From Rattus norvegicus (taxonomy: Eukaryota; Chordata; Mammalia; Rodentia; Muridae), in assembly GCF_036323735.1 (NCBI RefSeq), contig NC_086024.1:131205553-131269552 (forward strand): a stretch of 64,000 bases of DNA, in the 5' to 3' direction. Of this stretch, positions 54,481-64,000 are shown piece after piece (position 1 is the stretch's first letter; every line of letters begins with the position of its first letter). Both the position numbers and the translations under genes were made by a program. The notes below the pieces were generated by a model. It searched no databases, was not told where the DNA came from, and worked only from the letters and a program-made list of their open reading frames with translations.

Positions 54481-55545
54481 CATGAAAACTCTGAGAGACA
54501 CACTTTGGTCAGGAAGGGGATGGTCATTAGCCTAACTGGGCTAAGTGCCCACGAGGGTCTAAATACTCTGACTTTATTTCTTATATCTCATACTCTTCCT
54601 CTCCCTTCTCTGTCTTCCACAATGAAAGACATGAATCCATATTCTTTTTATGTAGTTACCTCTACCACAAACCCTGTCACAACCTATACACACTTACCTG
54701 TGTCTCTAAGTTCTGTTTCCTATTGCTTCTGGGTCGCGTGTCTGATCTCTTTCCTAAGGTTACTTAAACCCCTGGTACTGTTTCTGTTGCTTTGAGACCT
54801 AGGCTTCCCCTGTCTAACTTCTCTGCAGACTCACAGCTTCTCAGAGACGTGCTGCACCTACCCCGTCCTCCCAGCCTTCATTGTTCACTGGCTGCTCAGG
54901 AAGGGTGCATTTCCAGGGGGGAATTGAGGCTGTCTTGGATGCTGGTTGGTCTCTCCCAATCTGTCAGTCTGAGTACATTAGGAAATGGAAACAAATGGAC
55001 AGGTAGAAACAGAGGATGTTATATATGTGTGGGTCCTTTAAAAAATGGGCTCTGAAGACTGAAGGTGCAGGCCCAGCATCTGCGAGCTTAGGGCTCAGGA
55101 GGAGCTTCAGGAGGAGCCTGGGCATCACTGTGAATAGACTTCCTTCTTACTTAGAAGCATGAATTCACTCCATTAGTGCCTTGGATGCTTGGCTTCTATT
55201 TTGCCCCATTGTGGAGTCCATTCTGTTCACTGTCCTCAGTCCAGGATGGGAATGGAAATCCCATCTGACTAGCAACCACATAGAGCCACGCAGAGTAACG
55301 ACTAAACATCCTAGCCTCACCGCCTAGCCAATTCAATGGACAAGGTCATCACACTGATGACTCTTTTCTGCCTCAGCTTTGAAACGAACAGCTTGTGTAG
55401 AAGTCCTTCTTAGAGGGGAGCACAAAAGTGGCCGCAGCTCCACAGAAAAGCCTGGCTATGTAGCTAGGTTCACCCAAATCATGAGGCAGCCTTTCTTCCT
55501 TTGGTGGTTTGGGGAAGTGCAGTTGTTTTGTAAAGATCACAGTTA
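54481..55545. other. Unique stretch, no gene seen
   Basis: A 110-codon hydrophobic frame at 54463..54795 is pyrimidine-driven (Leu/Ser/Thr-rich) and lacks a domain. Confidence 0.4.
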
Positions 55546-55549
55546 GCAA

Positions 55550-55665
55550 TGGTGTGTGAGTGTGTGTGTGCATGTGTGTGTGTGTGTGTGTGCATGTGTG
55601 TGTGAGTGTATGTGCGTGTGTGCATGTGTGCATGTGTGTGTATGTGTGTGTGTGTCCATGTGCAT
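55550..55665. repeat. (TG)n with variant units
   Basis: TG, TGCATG and TGAG units. The Thr/His-rich minus-strand frames are artefacts of it. Confidence 0.95.
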
Positions 55666-56995
55666 ATAGAAGGTATAGAAGGGTTTAGTCTCTCGGCACC
55701 CAACCTCTCCAAGATCCAAATTTGCTAACGATCTGAAATCAAGCCTGAGAGACACTTAAGCTTCTCTCCTTATCTTTCTTGCTCTGAAGTAAGCTGTTAA
55801 ATAATAGAGTTGAGAAATGAATCAGAGTCTCTGATGGCAGAGGCTGGCTAGGGGTTGTGTGGAGCCATGGGTGAGGGGATCATTGGGTTCCTCCTCCCTC
55901 TGCCTGGTGTTGATTTGCTCGGGCCTTTGCCTTCCCCCTGCACACATCTGTCTCTCGGGTTGGGACTGGACAGAGGATGCCGTGAAACCCACTTCATCGA
56001 TTGGAGCTTCATCACGCTCTGACCCCAAGCTGTGGAGGAGTGAGTGGCATAGGTCAGCTGGGGTTGCAGAACGTCTTCCCTGAGAAGTGAGAGAGAAAGC
56101 ACACTTGTGCCGATGTGCGGGACACAAGGTGCCAGAGTTGCAACACAACACTGCTAGTAACTCATGGCTGAGCACGCCAGCTCCTCCTCAGAGAGGCAAG
56201 TGATGGCTACCTGAACTTCCCTTCCCGGGAAATGCTCATTCACTCCGTGTCCGGACTGCATTGGGTGCTCTGAAACCGGACTGATTTATGCTTTACTAAT
56301 TGATTCTCACTTTCCCATGCCACTGTGCATGTGTACATATGGCCACATAGCTGTGTGCAGCTCCCATGGGACGAGAACAAAAACACCACCATGCCATCAC
56401 CTAGAAAGCACTGAATCCACTCTGAAATGTGTCACCAGTCACATGTCAACATCTATCCTAAGGACAAGGTGACTAAGGGTTCCTGGATATGTTTTTTTGT
56501 TTTTTGTTTTTGCTTGTTTGTTTGTTTTTTGCAGAGCTCAGCTATGAAAACCATGCTCACCAACAAAGACTTGCACATATACTTGCTCAAAATGTTCACT
56601 GTGCCCAAGCCCTAGATAAACGCCGAGTTCTCGTTTTCCTCCTCAGGTTCTCCTTCATCTGCCACAGCATTGGACTTTTCCACAAGAAATGACATTTCTT
56701 TCTTTGTCCTCTATATATATCACGTTGTCCTGGGACTAAGGGATAGCTTAATCACTTGCTGTGTCCATGATGCCTTTCCAGGCTCTATGTGGAATCCAGT
56801 AACTTCTTTTTGGTTTCAAGAGAAGTCGCAGGGCTCCAAGTAGCCCTTCCTGCGACTCCTACTCTCTGGCTGGTGGTCAGTCTGGACCCTGAGCCTGCAG
56901 CCTGCACTCACAAGCGTTGGCCTGAGATGATGCTACACAGAGCTAAGCGAGGGGGACTGGAGGACAAGGCACAGTGTACTAACTTCAGAAAGCAG
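55666..56995. other. Low-repeat stretch, no gene seen
   Basis: Holds a (TTTTG/GTTT)n patch at 56490-56532. Frames at 55822-56175 on both strands overlap and are not protein-like. Confidence 0.4.
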
Positions 56996-56999
56996 AGCA

Positions 57000-57200
57000 G
57001 CAGGGAGAATTTGATTAAAATATGCATTCCCCCAAGAGAACGGCTGGTCCCCGTCTGGAAATTAATTAATGCTAATAGTCCACAATCAAAACTGCTTTTG
57101 GAAATCTTCTTAGAACATTAACTAAAATGTTCATCTTTTAAATGCGTTTGCCTCAACCACCGAGACTAAAAGCTTCGCCTGCTTCCATGCAAATGTGAGG
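57000..57200. promoter_or_regulatory. Candidate conserved non-coding block
   Basis: Repeat-free, with ATTAATTAAT (57061-57070) followed by 'gctaatag', 'tttgattaaaatatgcattc' near 57012, and a perfect POU octamer ATGCAAAT at 57187-57194. Texture of a developmental enhancer. Conservation not tested. Confidence 0.35.
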
Positions 57201-57790
57201 GTGAGGGAAGATGAGGGAGGAGGGAGTCAGTTTAAATGGTTTAAGCCTGAAGGTGGTTTCCTGCTCAACCTGAACCTGCCTGAACCTGGGGTCAGAGACA
57301 GTGACAGTCTCTGGGATGGAGGGGGGGTAGTGGTCTGGGATTGAAGACAGCTGGGATTGAAGTACATGTCATGCTGTCCTTCAAGACAAGCAGAAAAAAA
57401 GGCACAGGATTGAAGGCTTACTCATGAGGGTCACCTGCTGGCTGTCCCTGCTATGGAGAGATGAGGGAACACCGATATCAGAATTGTGCAGTGTTACACA
57501 CCCAGCACAGTTCTCCATCAGTGGGTTCTGCACAGGGATGCTTTGGAACCTCTTCCCCCAGTTACCAGCCTTTCCCCCCTTGTAGTAAGCTTGCAAGGCC
57601 GTGACCATTTTCTGGGGAAGTATGAAGTCACACATTCCCTTAGCACCCCATGCCCACCCTTGCTTCCCTGAGGTCTCCAATTGCCTACTTTCCACAAACT
57701 ATCTTGTAGACATGGTTTGCTCCCAGAGCTAGGAGCTGGGAGTGGGACAGTGACAGTGGGTAGTGAAGAGTAGCTTCTTGATAGATCCTA
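57201..57790. other. Unique stretch, no gene seen
   Basis: The minus-strand 104-codon frame at 57381..57695 shows no domain. Confidence 0.4.
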
Positions 57791-57793
57791 GAG

Positions 57794-57979
57794 CAGAGGT
57801 TCTTATCCTGTGGGTCATGACCTCTCCGGAGGTTATGCACATCAGATATTTACATTGTGATTCATAAGAGTAGTAAAGTTCATAAGAGTAGCAACGGAAT
57901 AATTGTAAGGTTGGGGTCACCACAGCATGTGGGACTGTATTAAAAGGTCACAGCATTAGGAAGGTTGAGAACCACTGTC
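57794..57979 (+). mobile_element. hAT-Charlie-like non-autonomous DNA transposon
   Basis: Left end CAGAGGTTCTTATCC, right end GGTTGAGAACCACTG, interior 'atcagatatttacattgtgattcataag' and 'ggttggggtcaccacagcatg'. The flanks tcctagag and tccaagat agree at 6 of 8 positions, consistent with an 8-bp duplication at a TCTAGA-like site. Confidence 0.88.
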
Positions 57980-58054
57980 CAAGATAGAGCAGAGTTGCCC
58001 AGGCTGCTAAGGAAAGGCCTCATGGAGAAGGACAAATAATAGGTGATCCAGAAG

Positions 58055-58560
58055 AACAGTAAGGTGTGAGTGTGTGTGTGTATGTGTGTGTGTGTATACG
58101 TGTGAGTGTGTGTGTGTACGTGTGAATGTGTGAGTATGCATGTGTGTGCTCGTGTTTATGTGTGAACATGCTTGTTTTCACACGTGTGTGCTGAACTTCA
58201 GTGAGTGTGAACTTGATCTTAACTCATACATGAATTTGTGTGTTTCTCCATGTGTAATCCAGTGTGTGTGAGAGTTTGCATACTGATTGTGAGAGAATAT
58301 GCCTGAGTGAGGGGGATAGGCATATATGCATTTGTGTGCATGTTGCATGTGTTTAAGTGCACACTGCGTGTCTGAGAATAGTTGTGTTAGAGACTATGTG
58401 ATTGCATGGACATCTGTGTTTGAGTTCATGCCATGCTTAAGTATGTGGAAGGCGCATAGAAATGTGTGTGTGTATGGGAGAGAGGGGATCTTTGTGTTAT
58501 ATATATCTGCTGGTGTACAGTGTTCCCATGTATTGGTATGTGTGCATATGCATGTGCAAG
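58055..58560. repeat. Degenerate TG-rich tract
   Basis: (TG)n with TGTGAG, TATG and CATG variants, dense at 58065-58140 and thinner to about 58560. A 124-codon plus-strand frame at 58326 lies mostly in it. Confidence 0.85.
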
Positions 58561-59145
58561 AGCTCATGAGACTGAGTTTTACAGAGGCACTATTGCTGAG
58601 TGAGGCCTGGGCAAGGAGGAGCAACATAGGAGTAAAGGAGCAGCCTCTAGCATTAGCAGAACTGGCCTTTGGAGCCCATCAGGAGAGAAGGGGGATGTAG
58701 TTTCAGTGACTCCCAGCCCACTCAGTGTGAGAGACTCTGCACATTCAGTAGATCATGAGAGTCACAGATAAACCAGAGCAAGAGCCTCCCCCTCATGAAG
58801 GTCAAGTTCAGATGAGAACTCTAACACTGTATTCTGAGACATCACTCAACGACTCCTCAGTTCTCAGATGAGATGACCTCTCACTCAGGGTCCAGCTCTG
58901 GGCTGCCTCCTATCCTGAGCAGTATCCTCGTTCAATGGCGTCTCCGGCCTCTACCCACCAGGTGTCAGTCACAGTAAAGAGGCTCATCCTTGGATTCTGT
59001 CAGATGTCTCTCCTCTGCATGGAAGGCAGTCACTGAGTGCAGATGCCAGGCAGTCAAGTGCTAACACCACTGGCTCAGAGGGGCTGTACTCGTTGACCCT
59101 GTCAACCTTTGGCTCCCACAAGCTCCCCTTGGTCCAGCGGCTCAT
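58561..59145. other. Unique stretch, no gene seen
   Basis: No supported feature. Confidence 0.4.
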
Positions 59146-59149
59146 GTTT

Positions 59150-59440
59150 ACCCATGAAAACGCTGTCAGTTTTACTTGGTTTAAAATATAATTTGCATGT
59201 ATTATAATTTAAAAACCCGTAAGAGAGTATTAAAAATGCATCTTGATCTTTTACATGGAGTTTTAACAATCCTCTCCGTGTCAGTACTGGCTGGATGCAC
59301 AGGTAATGGGAGATTTTCATTAAAATGAGGCTATATATCTTCCTGTTATTTTCTCAATAGAGGCGAGTTCATTTAAAAACTTTAATATCAATATCTCATT
59401 TCAAAAAATAAACTGTGATAAGATACATATTAACATCTTA
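59150..59440. promoter_or_regulatory. Candidate conserved non-coding block
   Basis: AT-rich and repeat-free, with a perfect POU octamer ATTTGCAT at 59191-59198 and runs such as 'attataatttaaaaaccc', 'ttcattaaaatgagg' and 'tttaatatcaatatc'. It abuts a B1-like SINE on the right. Confidence 0.35.
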
Positions 59441-59448
59441 ACAATAAA

Positions 59449-59568
59449 AAATGAGCTGGGTGGGGTAGTGTTTCCTTGTCATCCCAGCAGTTTGGAGTTG
59501 AGGCAGGAAGATTTTGAGTTCGAAGTCAGCCTGGGATGCATCGTGAGCTCTTATCCCCCCAACCCCAA
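59449..59568 (+). mobile_element. B1-like SINE
   Basis: 'gagctgggtggggtagtg...cccagcagtttggagttgaggcaggaagattttgagttcgaagtcagcctgggatgcatcgtgagc'. Plus orientation, diverged. Confidence 0.85.
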
Positions 59569-60395
59569 ACCAAAGAGTAAACCCTCATTATCGAAGAACC
59601 TTACAGATCATCATCCAGATTTTTGGTTTGGAGGGAAAAGTATGGCTATGGGAGGAAACTTGGGTTGTGTGGCCGCATCCTGAACCCAGACAGGAATCAT
59701 CTTAGCCACACCCTGCGGTCCTACGGACCAGGTCAGGTTGGAGCTTACGTCCTCATCTCTTGGTGTCAGGACTGTGACTAGGACTGACTGTACTCTTCTT
59801 CCCCATCACCATTTTGTTTGCACCCTTTTCTCATGCTTGCTTCCTTTTCTCGTGCTCCTCTCCATTGGGCTTGACATGGTCAGGTCTCTACTTCTGCTCT
59901 CTCCATGTCAGCTCCTTCCCAAAGAGCAATCTCTAGACCCAGTACAGCTCAACTCACAAACCTCGAGGCCTCTCTTATGAATACCCAAGCAGGTTTTGGG
60001 TTTCTCTAGACACCCAATCCGCTCAGCCCCTCAGCCCTTTCACAGCCACATCTGTGATCTCGTTAGTTCCAGCCACTGTCACTACTTACAGTGCGCCTAT
60101 AGCCTTGCTTGTCCGGCTTGCATGCGGACTCATGGTGTGTGACAATGCCCAGAGTCTCTGGTCTGGTCTTGCATGTTCTAGCTACGGCACTGAGCATCCT
60201 TCACTGACAGCTGTGGTTCTCCATTTTCTCATTAAACTGGGACCCTCCTGAGGTCAGAGGCCGGCTCTCAGTCATCAGTCTCCTCTGTGCTTGCTCAGTC
60301 TGGCTCGTGACCCCAGTGGAACTCTTTGTGCGTATGCAAGATTTATCATGGTGCCTGCAGAAAGAGTGATGGGGCTTGCATGAGCTGACATGATT
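59569..60395. other. Unique stretch, no gene seen
   Basis: No supported feature. Short frames have no domain. Confidence 0.4.
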
Positions 60396-60397
60396 AT

Positions 60398-60690
60398 TAT
60401 TAGAATTCATTTATTAAAAAAACTTCATATATTTTATTATCCCAAACACTGCATTTCAAGACATTTTTTATGCTAAACCTGACAAATAGATAGCTCTCCC
60501 TGGACTTCTCCCCCCCTTTTAATTATTTGCATTCATTTTCTGTTTCAAAGACATTTTAACACGGGGCAACTAACTGATTGCTAAAACGGACATTATTAAT
60601 GGGAATATTAGAAAAATTAACATCAGAGTTTTTAACGTTAGGTTGAGCGAGATATTCAACCACCTGGCCAAACTGAAGCATGGATAGCCA
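60398..60690. promoter_or_regulatory. Candidate conserved non-coding block
   Basis: Repeat-free, AT-rich, with TTAATTATTTGCATTC (perfect POU octamer at 60525-60532 overlapping a homeodomain-like TAATTA), 'gacattattaatggg' near 60589 and 'aaaaattaacatc' near 60612. Scattered CpGs survive at 60559, 60587, 60636 and 60648. Confidence 0.4.
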
Positions 60691-62635
60691 GCTCTGGCTG
60701 CGGGAGAGAAAGGGAGTCAGGGAGGTTTGTAGGGAGAGGATCTAGGGGTGAAACAGGAGCAGGATTAAGGTCTAGCAGGCACCATGAGGTACCTTGCGAT
60801 CTTGGCTGATCTGTTGAGGTCTGTGAGCTAAGGTTTCCTTGTCAGTATGCTAAAGGAAGGTGAAAAAACGAGCCCTAGTCTTTCTCCCCTTCAGGGGTTT
60901 CCTCAAGACCCTTGCATTGTAAGCACCACTGAAGTAAGTAGATGGGCACTTTTCTTGTGCCCACAGCATTCAGATATTTTCAGAAACCAGTGACGGCCAT
61001 ATTTGGTATCCATTGCACCAGGTAACACCCAAGCATCAATCATTTATTCGTCTGCTCGATCTTTCAGTCATCAGTGTCTGTGCGCACATGACTGCTGTCC
61101 AGCCTCCTTCCAGACACTGATGACAACAGCAGGGGAACATCACGCTGGTGTTGCTTCACACTCAGATCATTCTACTCAACTGGGCAGAGAACCCCATCAT
61201 GGGTGATCCTGGGGACGACTTAGAGCGTCAGTCCCACTTCTAAGCCTCTTAGCTTTGACCAGGAGTACAGGGTTCACTTGTCATTAGCCACCTCTAAAAC
61301 CTAGAGTTGCCGAGTCCTGAGCAGTCAGTGAAAACAGGCCCGTGTGAGGGAGCATAGCCTGAGGAAGAGCAGAGTCTGTGATGAGGTTGACCCATCTTCG
61401 GGTCTCAACAGTGTGAAGAGAGCCTTCTCCACATAGAGAGCCCAGCCTGGCAATCACAAGCTCTCTCTTCCAAGCTATCTGAGCCACAGCGCAGCTGCCT
61501 AGTCCTCAAACAGATTTCAGGGAGAGAAGAGAGGATGATGGAATGCAGACACCACAGAAACAAAGGAGGTGCTCTCGTGTAGAGCACGTAACCCAGACAT
61601 CGGCAGATGTGGTGGCACACTCGTGGCTTTTGAATGCCATGTAAGTTTGAATGAGTCTCAATCCAGCACAGTCAGAGATACACAGGTCCCATAGGAGGTT
61701 CATTTGCGAACACAGCCTGAAGGTACCCTCTAAGAGGCCCCCTAAGGAATGTTTGGCAGGCTTGTCAGGGCTATAGGTCAGTATATAGAGTTTCATCTCC
61801 AAGGGCTGTAGGAGCCTATTTTGATCGAGAAGCGTCCCAAGTCAAGAAGATGGTAGGATGAACCAAACAGAGAATAGGAAACCCTACTATAGAGCTACAA
61901 CCAGCTAGAAGCCCAAGGCCATGTCAGACCATGTCAGATAGTTGTGCAAACTAGCCGAGCAGATAGATAATCGTTTATGCTGTGTGTGTCCTCAGTATAG
62001 CAATCTCTTTATAACAACCATTTGTTGTTTTGCTGTAAGTTCAAACTTTGTTAGGCATTCAGTACTTTTTTACACTTCATTCGTCAACGACGGCTTCTAT
62101 AAATCCTTCCAGAAAGTAGAGTCGGGGCTCTTTTGGACTGCAGGTTATAGTTAGTTGACTGACTCTTTACCCAAGAGCCCATGACTTAGGTCAAAGGAAG
62201 AGGAGTGGGAAGGATCCAGCTAGCTGGATCCACAGGCAGCAGGGCGCTTGTGGAGAAACACACACCTAAAAATGATGGTTACAGCGTTGCCCATGTGGTG
62301 TCTATGTTCAGAAGCAAGGAAGCTGGTATTTGTGCCAGAGTATAGTCTCTGAGGCCTCCAGCCTCCCATTCGTCATTGGCAAATGACTGTCAGAACACGT
62401 CATGATGTCATGCAGGGATTGATACTGACTTATCTGGTTGGTTGGTTGGCTTGTAGTCTCTCTTTCTCCCCTACTCAGACGGCTGCTCCTTTCTTGAGCG
62501 GTTACACGTTCCCAGCTTACGGAAAGCCTTTGCATCCTTGAGCTGGCTCACGGTTTCAAAGAGTACAGTCCCTCATGGCTGCCAGATCCTATTTGCTAAA
62601 TCATCATTTTGCTAACGGGGATTCAGACAACATAC
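60691..62635. other. Low-repeat stretch, no gene seen
   Basis: About 1.9 kb without a recognised transposon. Several minus-strand frames at 61284-61802 (67-98 codons) overlap one another. No domain, RNA gene or splice pair was recognised. Confidence 0.4.
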
Positions 62636-62639
62636 AAAG

Positions 62640-63080
62640 AAACGCTTGCAAACAGTTTTAATTGGTATTGAAAATAAGAAGGATGGGAGGGAGAAACAAA
62701 GAGTGAGAACATTATTAAATTTTTGCTGCCACAATGACCAGTGTGGAATTGGTTGGTTATTTCCCCATTAGGGCGTAATGACATCCATTGTTGGCAGATC
62801 TGTGCTTGATTAAAAGATAATGACAATAATTCATTGTTTGCCGCTCTCTACCTTGAGACAAGGTAACCACAAGTTTAAAGAAAGATGCACAAGAGGTAAA
62901 TTACACGTTGCTAAATATGAAGCGGCACCTCTCTTGTCCTGGTTTATAACAATAAAAACAACAATTTTAGATAGAACGTGTATTTAGTAGGTTCTCCTCC
63001 AGAAGCAGAGACATTGATCACCGCGTAATTACTACAAAGGAAAACTTGGCTAAATTGTTAGGTTTAGATCCTGTGTGGAG
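62640..63080. promoter_or_regulatory. Candidate conserved block with SOX-like sites
   Basis: Repeat-free. ACAAT/ATTGT cores occur at 62731, 62787, 62823, 62833, 62949 and 62961. The 62823-62837 pair is an inverted arrangement ACAAT-AATTC-ATTGT. Also 'gcgtaattac' near 63024, 'attattaaat' near 62711 and 'cttgattaaaag' near 62806. Confidence 0.4.
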
Positions 63081-63320
63081 TCAGCTCCTTGATCTGGGAA
63101 AGGAAGAGGGAAGGGTTTTATTATTACTTTTTTTAAAATTTTTGAACCTTCTGCTTGCTGTTTGAAGGAACACTTTTAGATAGCAGAGCTGGTAGCCATG
63201 GGGAGATCATCAGCCTGTATTTCTCAGGCACCTGTATCTGTGTATTCCTATATGCAAGTACATTTGTATGGGCAGATGTGGATGGTGTATGATAGTTCAG
63301 AGGAAAAACTCAGCTGTCAT

Positions 63321-63369
<49 letters not shown>

Positions 63370-63375
63370 TGTGTA
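63321..63375. repeat. (GT)n microsatellite at a B3 tail
   Basis: GT run from 63323 to about 63364, then 'gtgggtgtgtgtag'. Confidence 0.95.
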
Positions 63376-63592
63376 GAGACAGGCTCTCTCACTACCCTAG
63401 AATCACTGAGTACTTGACGGACTGGCTAACAAGCCCCAGTGATCTGCCTGTCCTGCTTCCCCAGTGCTGGGATTACAAATTCCCTCTACCATTCCTGGCT
63501 TTTTAGCATAGTTATGGGGCTCAAAATCAGGTCCTTGTGCTTGTGTGACAAGTACTCCACTGACTGAGCCCTCTCCTCAGCTAGCCAAGCTC
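63376..63592 (-). mobile_element. B3 SINE
   Basis: Inverted: 'agagacaggctctctcac', 'cggactggctaacaagccccagtgatctgcctgtcctgcttccccagtgctgggattac', 'ctcaaaatcaggtccttgtgcttgtgtgacaagtactccactgactgagcc'. Confidence 0.88.
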
Positions 63593-63859
63593 CTTTTAAA
63601 TGCAAAATCTATGTGCAGACACTGTCATTCACAGGTAGCTCATACGCAGGACAAACCCCAGACAAGGCGAACACAGGGCACTGGTTCCCAGCTCACACCT
63701 CCCGTTTTAGTAGCTGCGAATTCTTCTCACGGGTTCACGGAGCTCACAGGCCAGACTTCCACTCTAGACTAGACCCTTCCCTCCTTTGTAAGACAGTTTG
63801 GCAGTTTCTGCAAAGCCCGGAATAGATTTCCTCTGTAATCCTGAAATCATTGTCCTAGC

Positions 63860-63965
63860 TACTCCAAAAACAAAACAAAAAACAACAAACCAAAACAAAA
63901 CAAAAAAACCACAAATAAGCAGAAACAAAACAACAAAACAAACAAACAAAAAAGAAAAAAACCCA
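63860..63965. repeat. A-rich (CAAAA/CAAA)n tract
   Basis: Imperfect CAAAAC, ACAAC and AAAC units on the plus strand. Open frames over it (Lys/Asn/Thr or Phe/Val/Leu) are artefacts. Confidence 0.93.
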
Positions 63966-64000
63966 CAAAACCCCATTATATGGACATAAACACCTGCACA

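Noticed and set aside
1..64000. Bacterial-type systems (CRISPR arrays, operons, phage, integrons)
   Set aside because: The repeat content is clearly rodent nuclear DNA. The regular arrays present are mini- and microsatellites without spacers or associated genes.
1..64000. True tRNA, rRNA or snRNA genes
   Set aside because: Only SINE-embedded tRNA-like or 7SL-like sequences were seen. No complete cloverleaf-forming gene was recognised by eye.

Overview
This is a nuclear genomic window from a murid rodent (mouse or rat). The support is the repeat content: tRNA-derived B2 and B3 SINEs, 7SL-derived B1 and B4 SINEs, rodent L1 with a long G-rich 3' UTR, rodent LTRs with TG...CA ends, small hAT-Charlie-like elements, and many long (TG)n, (GA)n and (CCTT)n tracts. 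No rat-type ID element was recognised, but that does not separate the two species. Family names come from memory of consensus sequences, not from a search, and boundaries are approximate except where target-site duplications or sharp junctions are given.

No complete protein-coding gene was found. No long open frame resembles a known protein. The longest ones lie in microsatellites, SINEs, L1, LTRs or random frames. The only coding-like candidate is a short stretch on the minus strand at 40533..40648, with a good acceptor and a usable donor. It is unidentified and may be a chance frame. The window therefore looks like intergenic or deep intronic sequence.

Layout. 1-10 kb: an L1-like edge fragment, B3, B2 and B1 SINEs, a 170-nt pure pyrimidine run, and two copies of a 60-bp non-repeat sequence 1.28 kb apart. 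10-13 kb: a local duplication of a SINE/L1 junction, then a 1.9-kb L1 with a 5' inversion. 13-16 kb: a TG-rich block with a 34-bp minisatellite joined to a B3, then a 21-bp tandem array carrying five CCGGAAGT motifs at 16.1 kb. 17-21 kb: LTRs, one inserted in a (GTG)n microsatellite. 22-32 kb: mostly low-repeat sequence with several blocks that look like conserved non-coding elements. 36-43 kb: ancient mammalian repeats, LTRs (one nested in another with a clean 5-bp duplication), and the candidate exon. 45-47.3 kb: a MaLR-type internal region with two B1 copies. 47.9-54.5 kb: an LTR interrupted by a young B2 with an 11-bp target duplication, two hAT-like elements, and an LTR inside a (CAC/CAT)n tract. 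55-64 kb: low repeat density, with AT-rich blocks holding POU, SOX and homeodomain-like motifs that are the best enhancer candidates at this end.

There is no operon-like logic here. The biology that can be argued is transposon history, local duplication and possible long-range cis-regulation.
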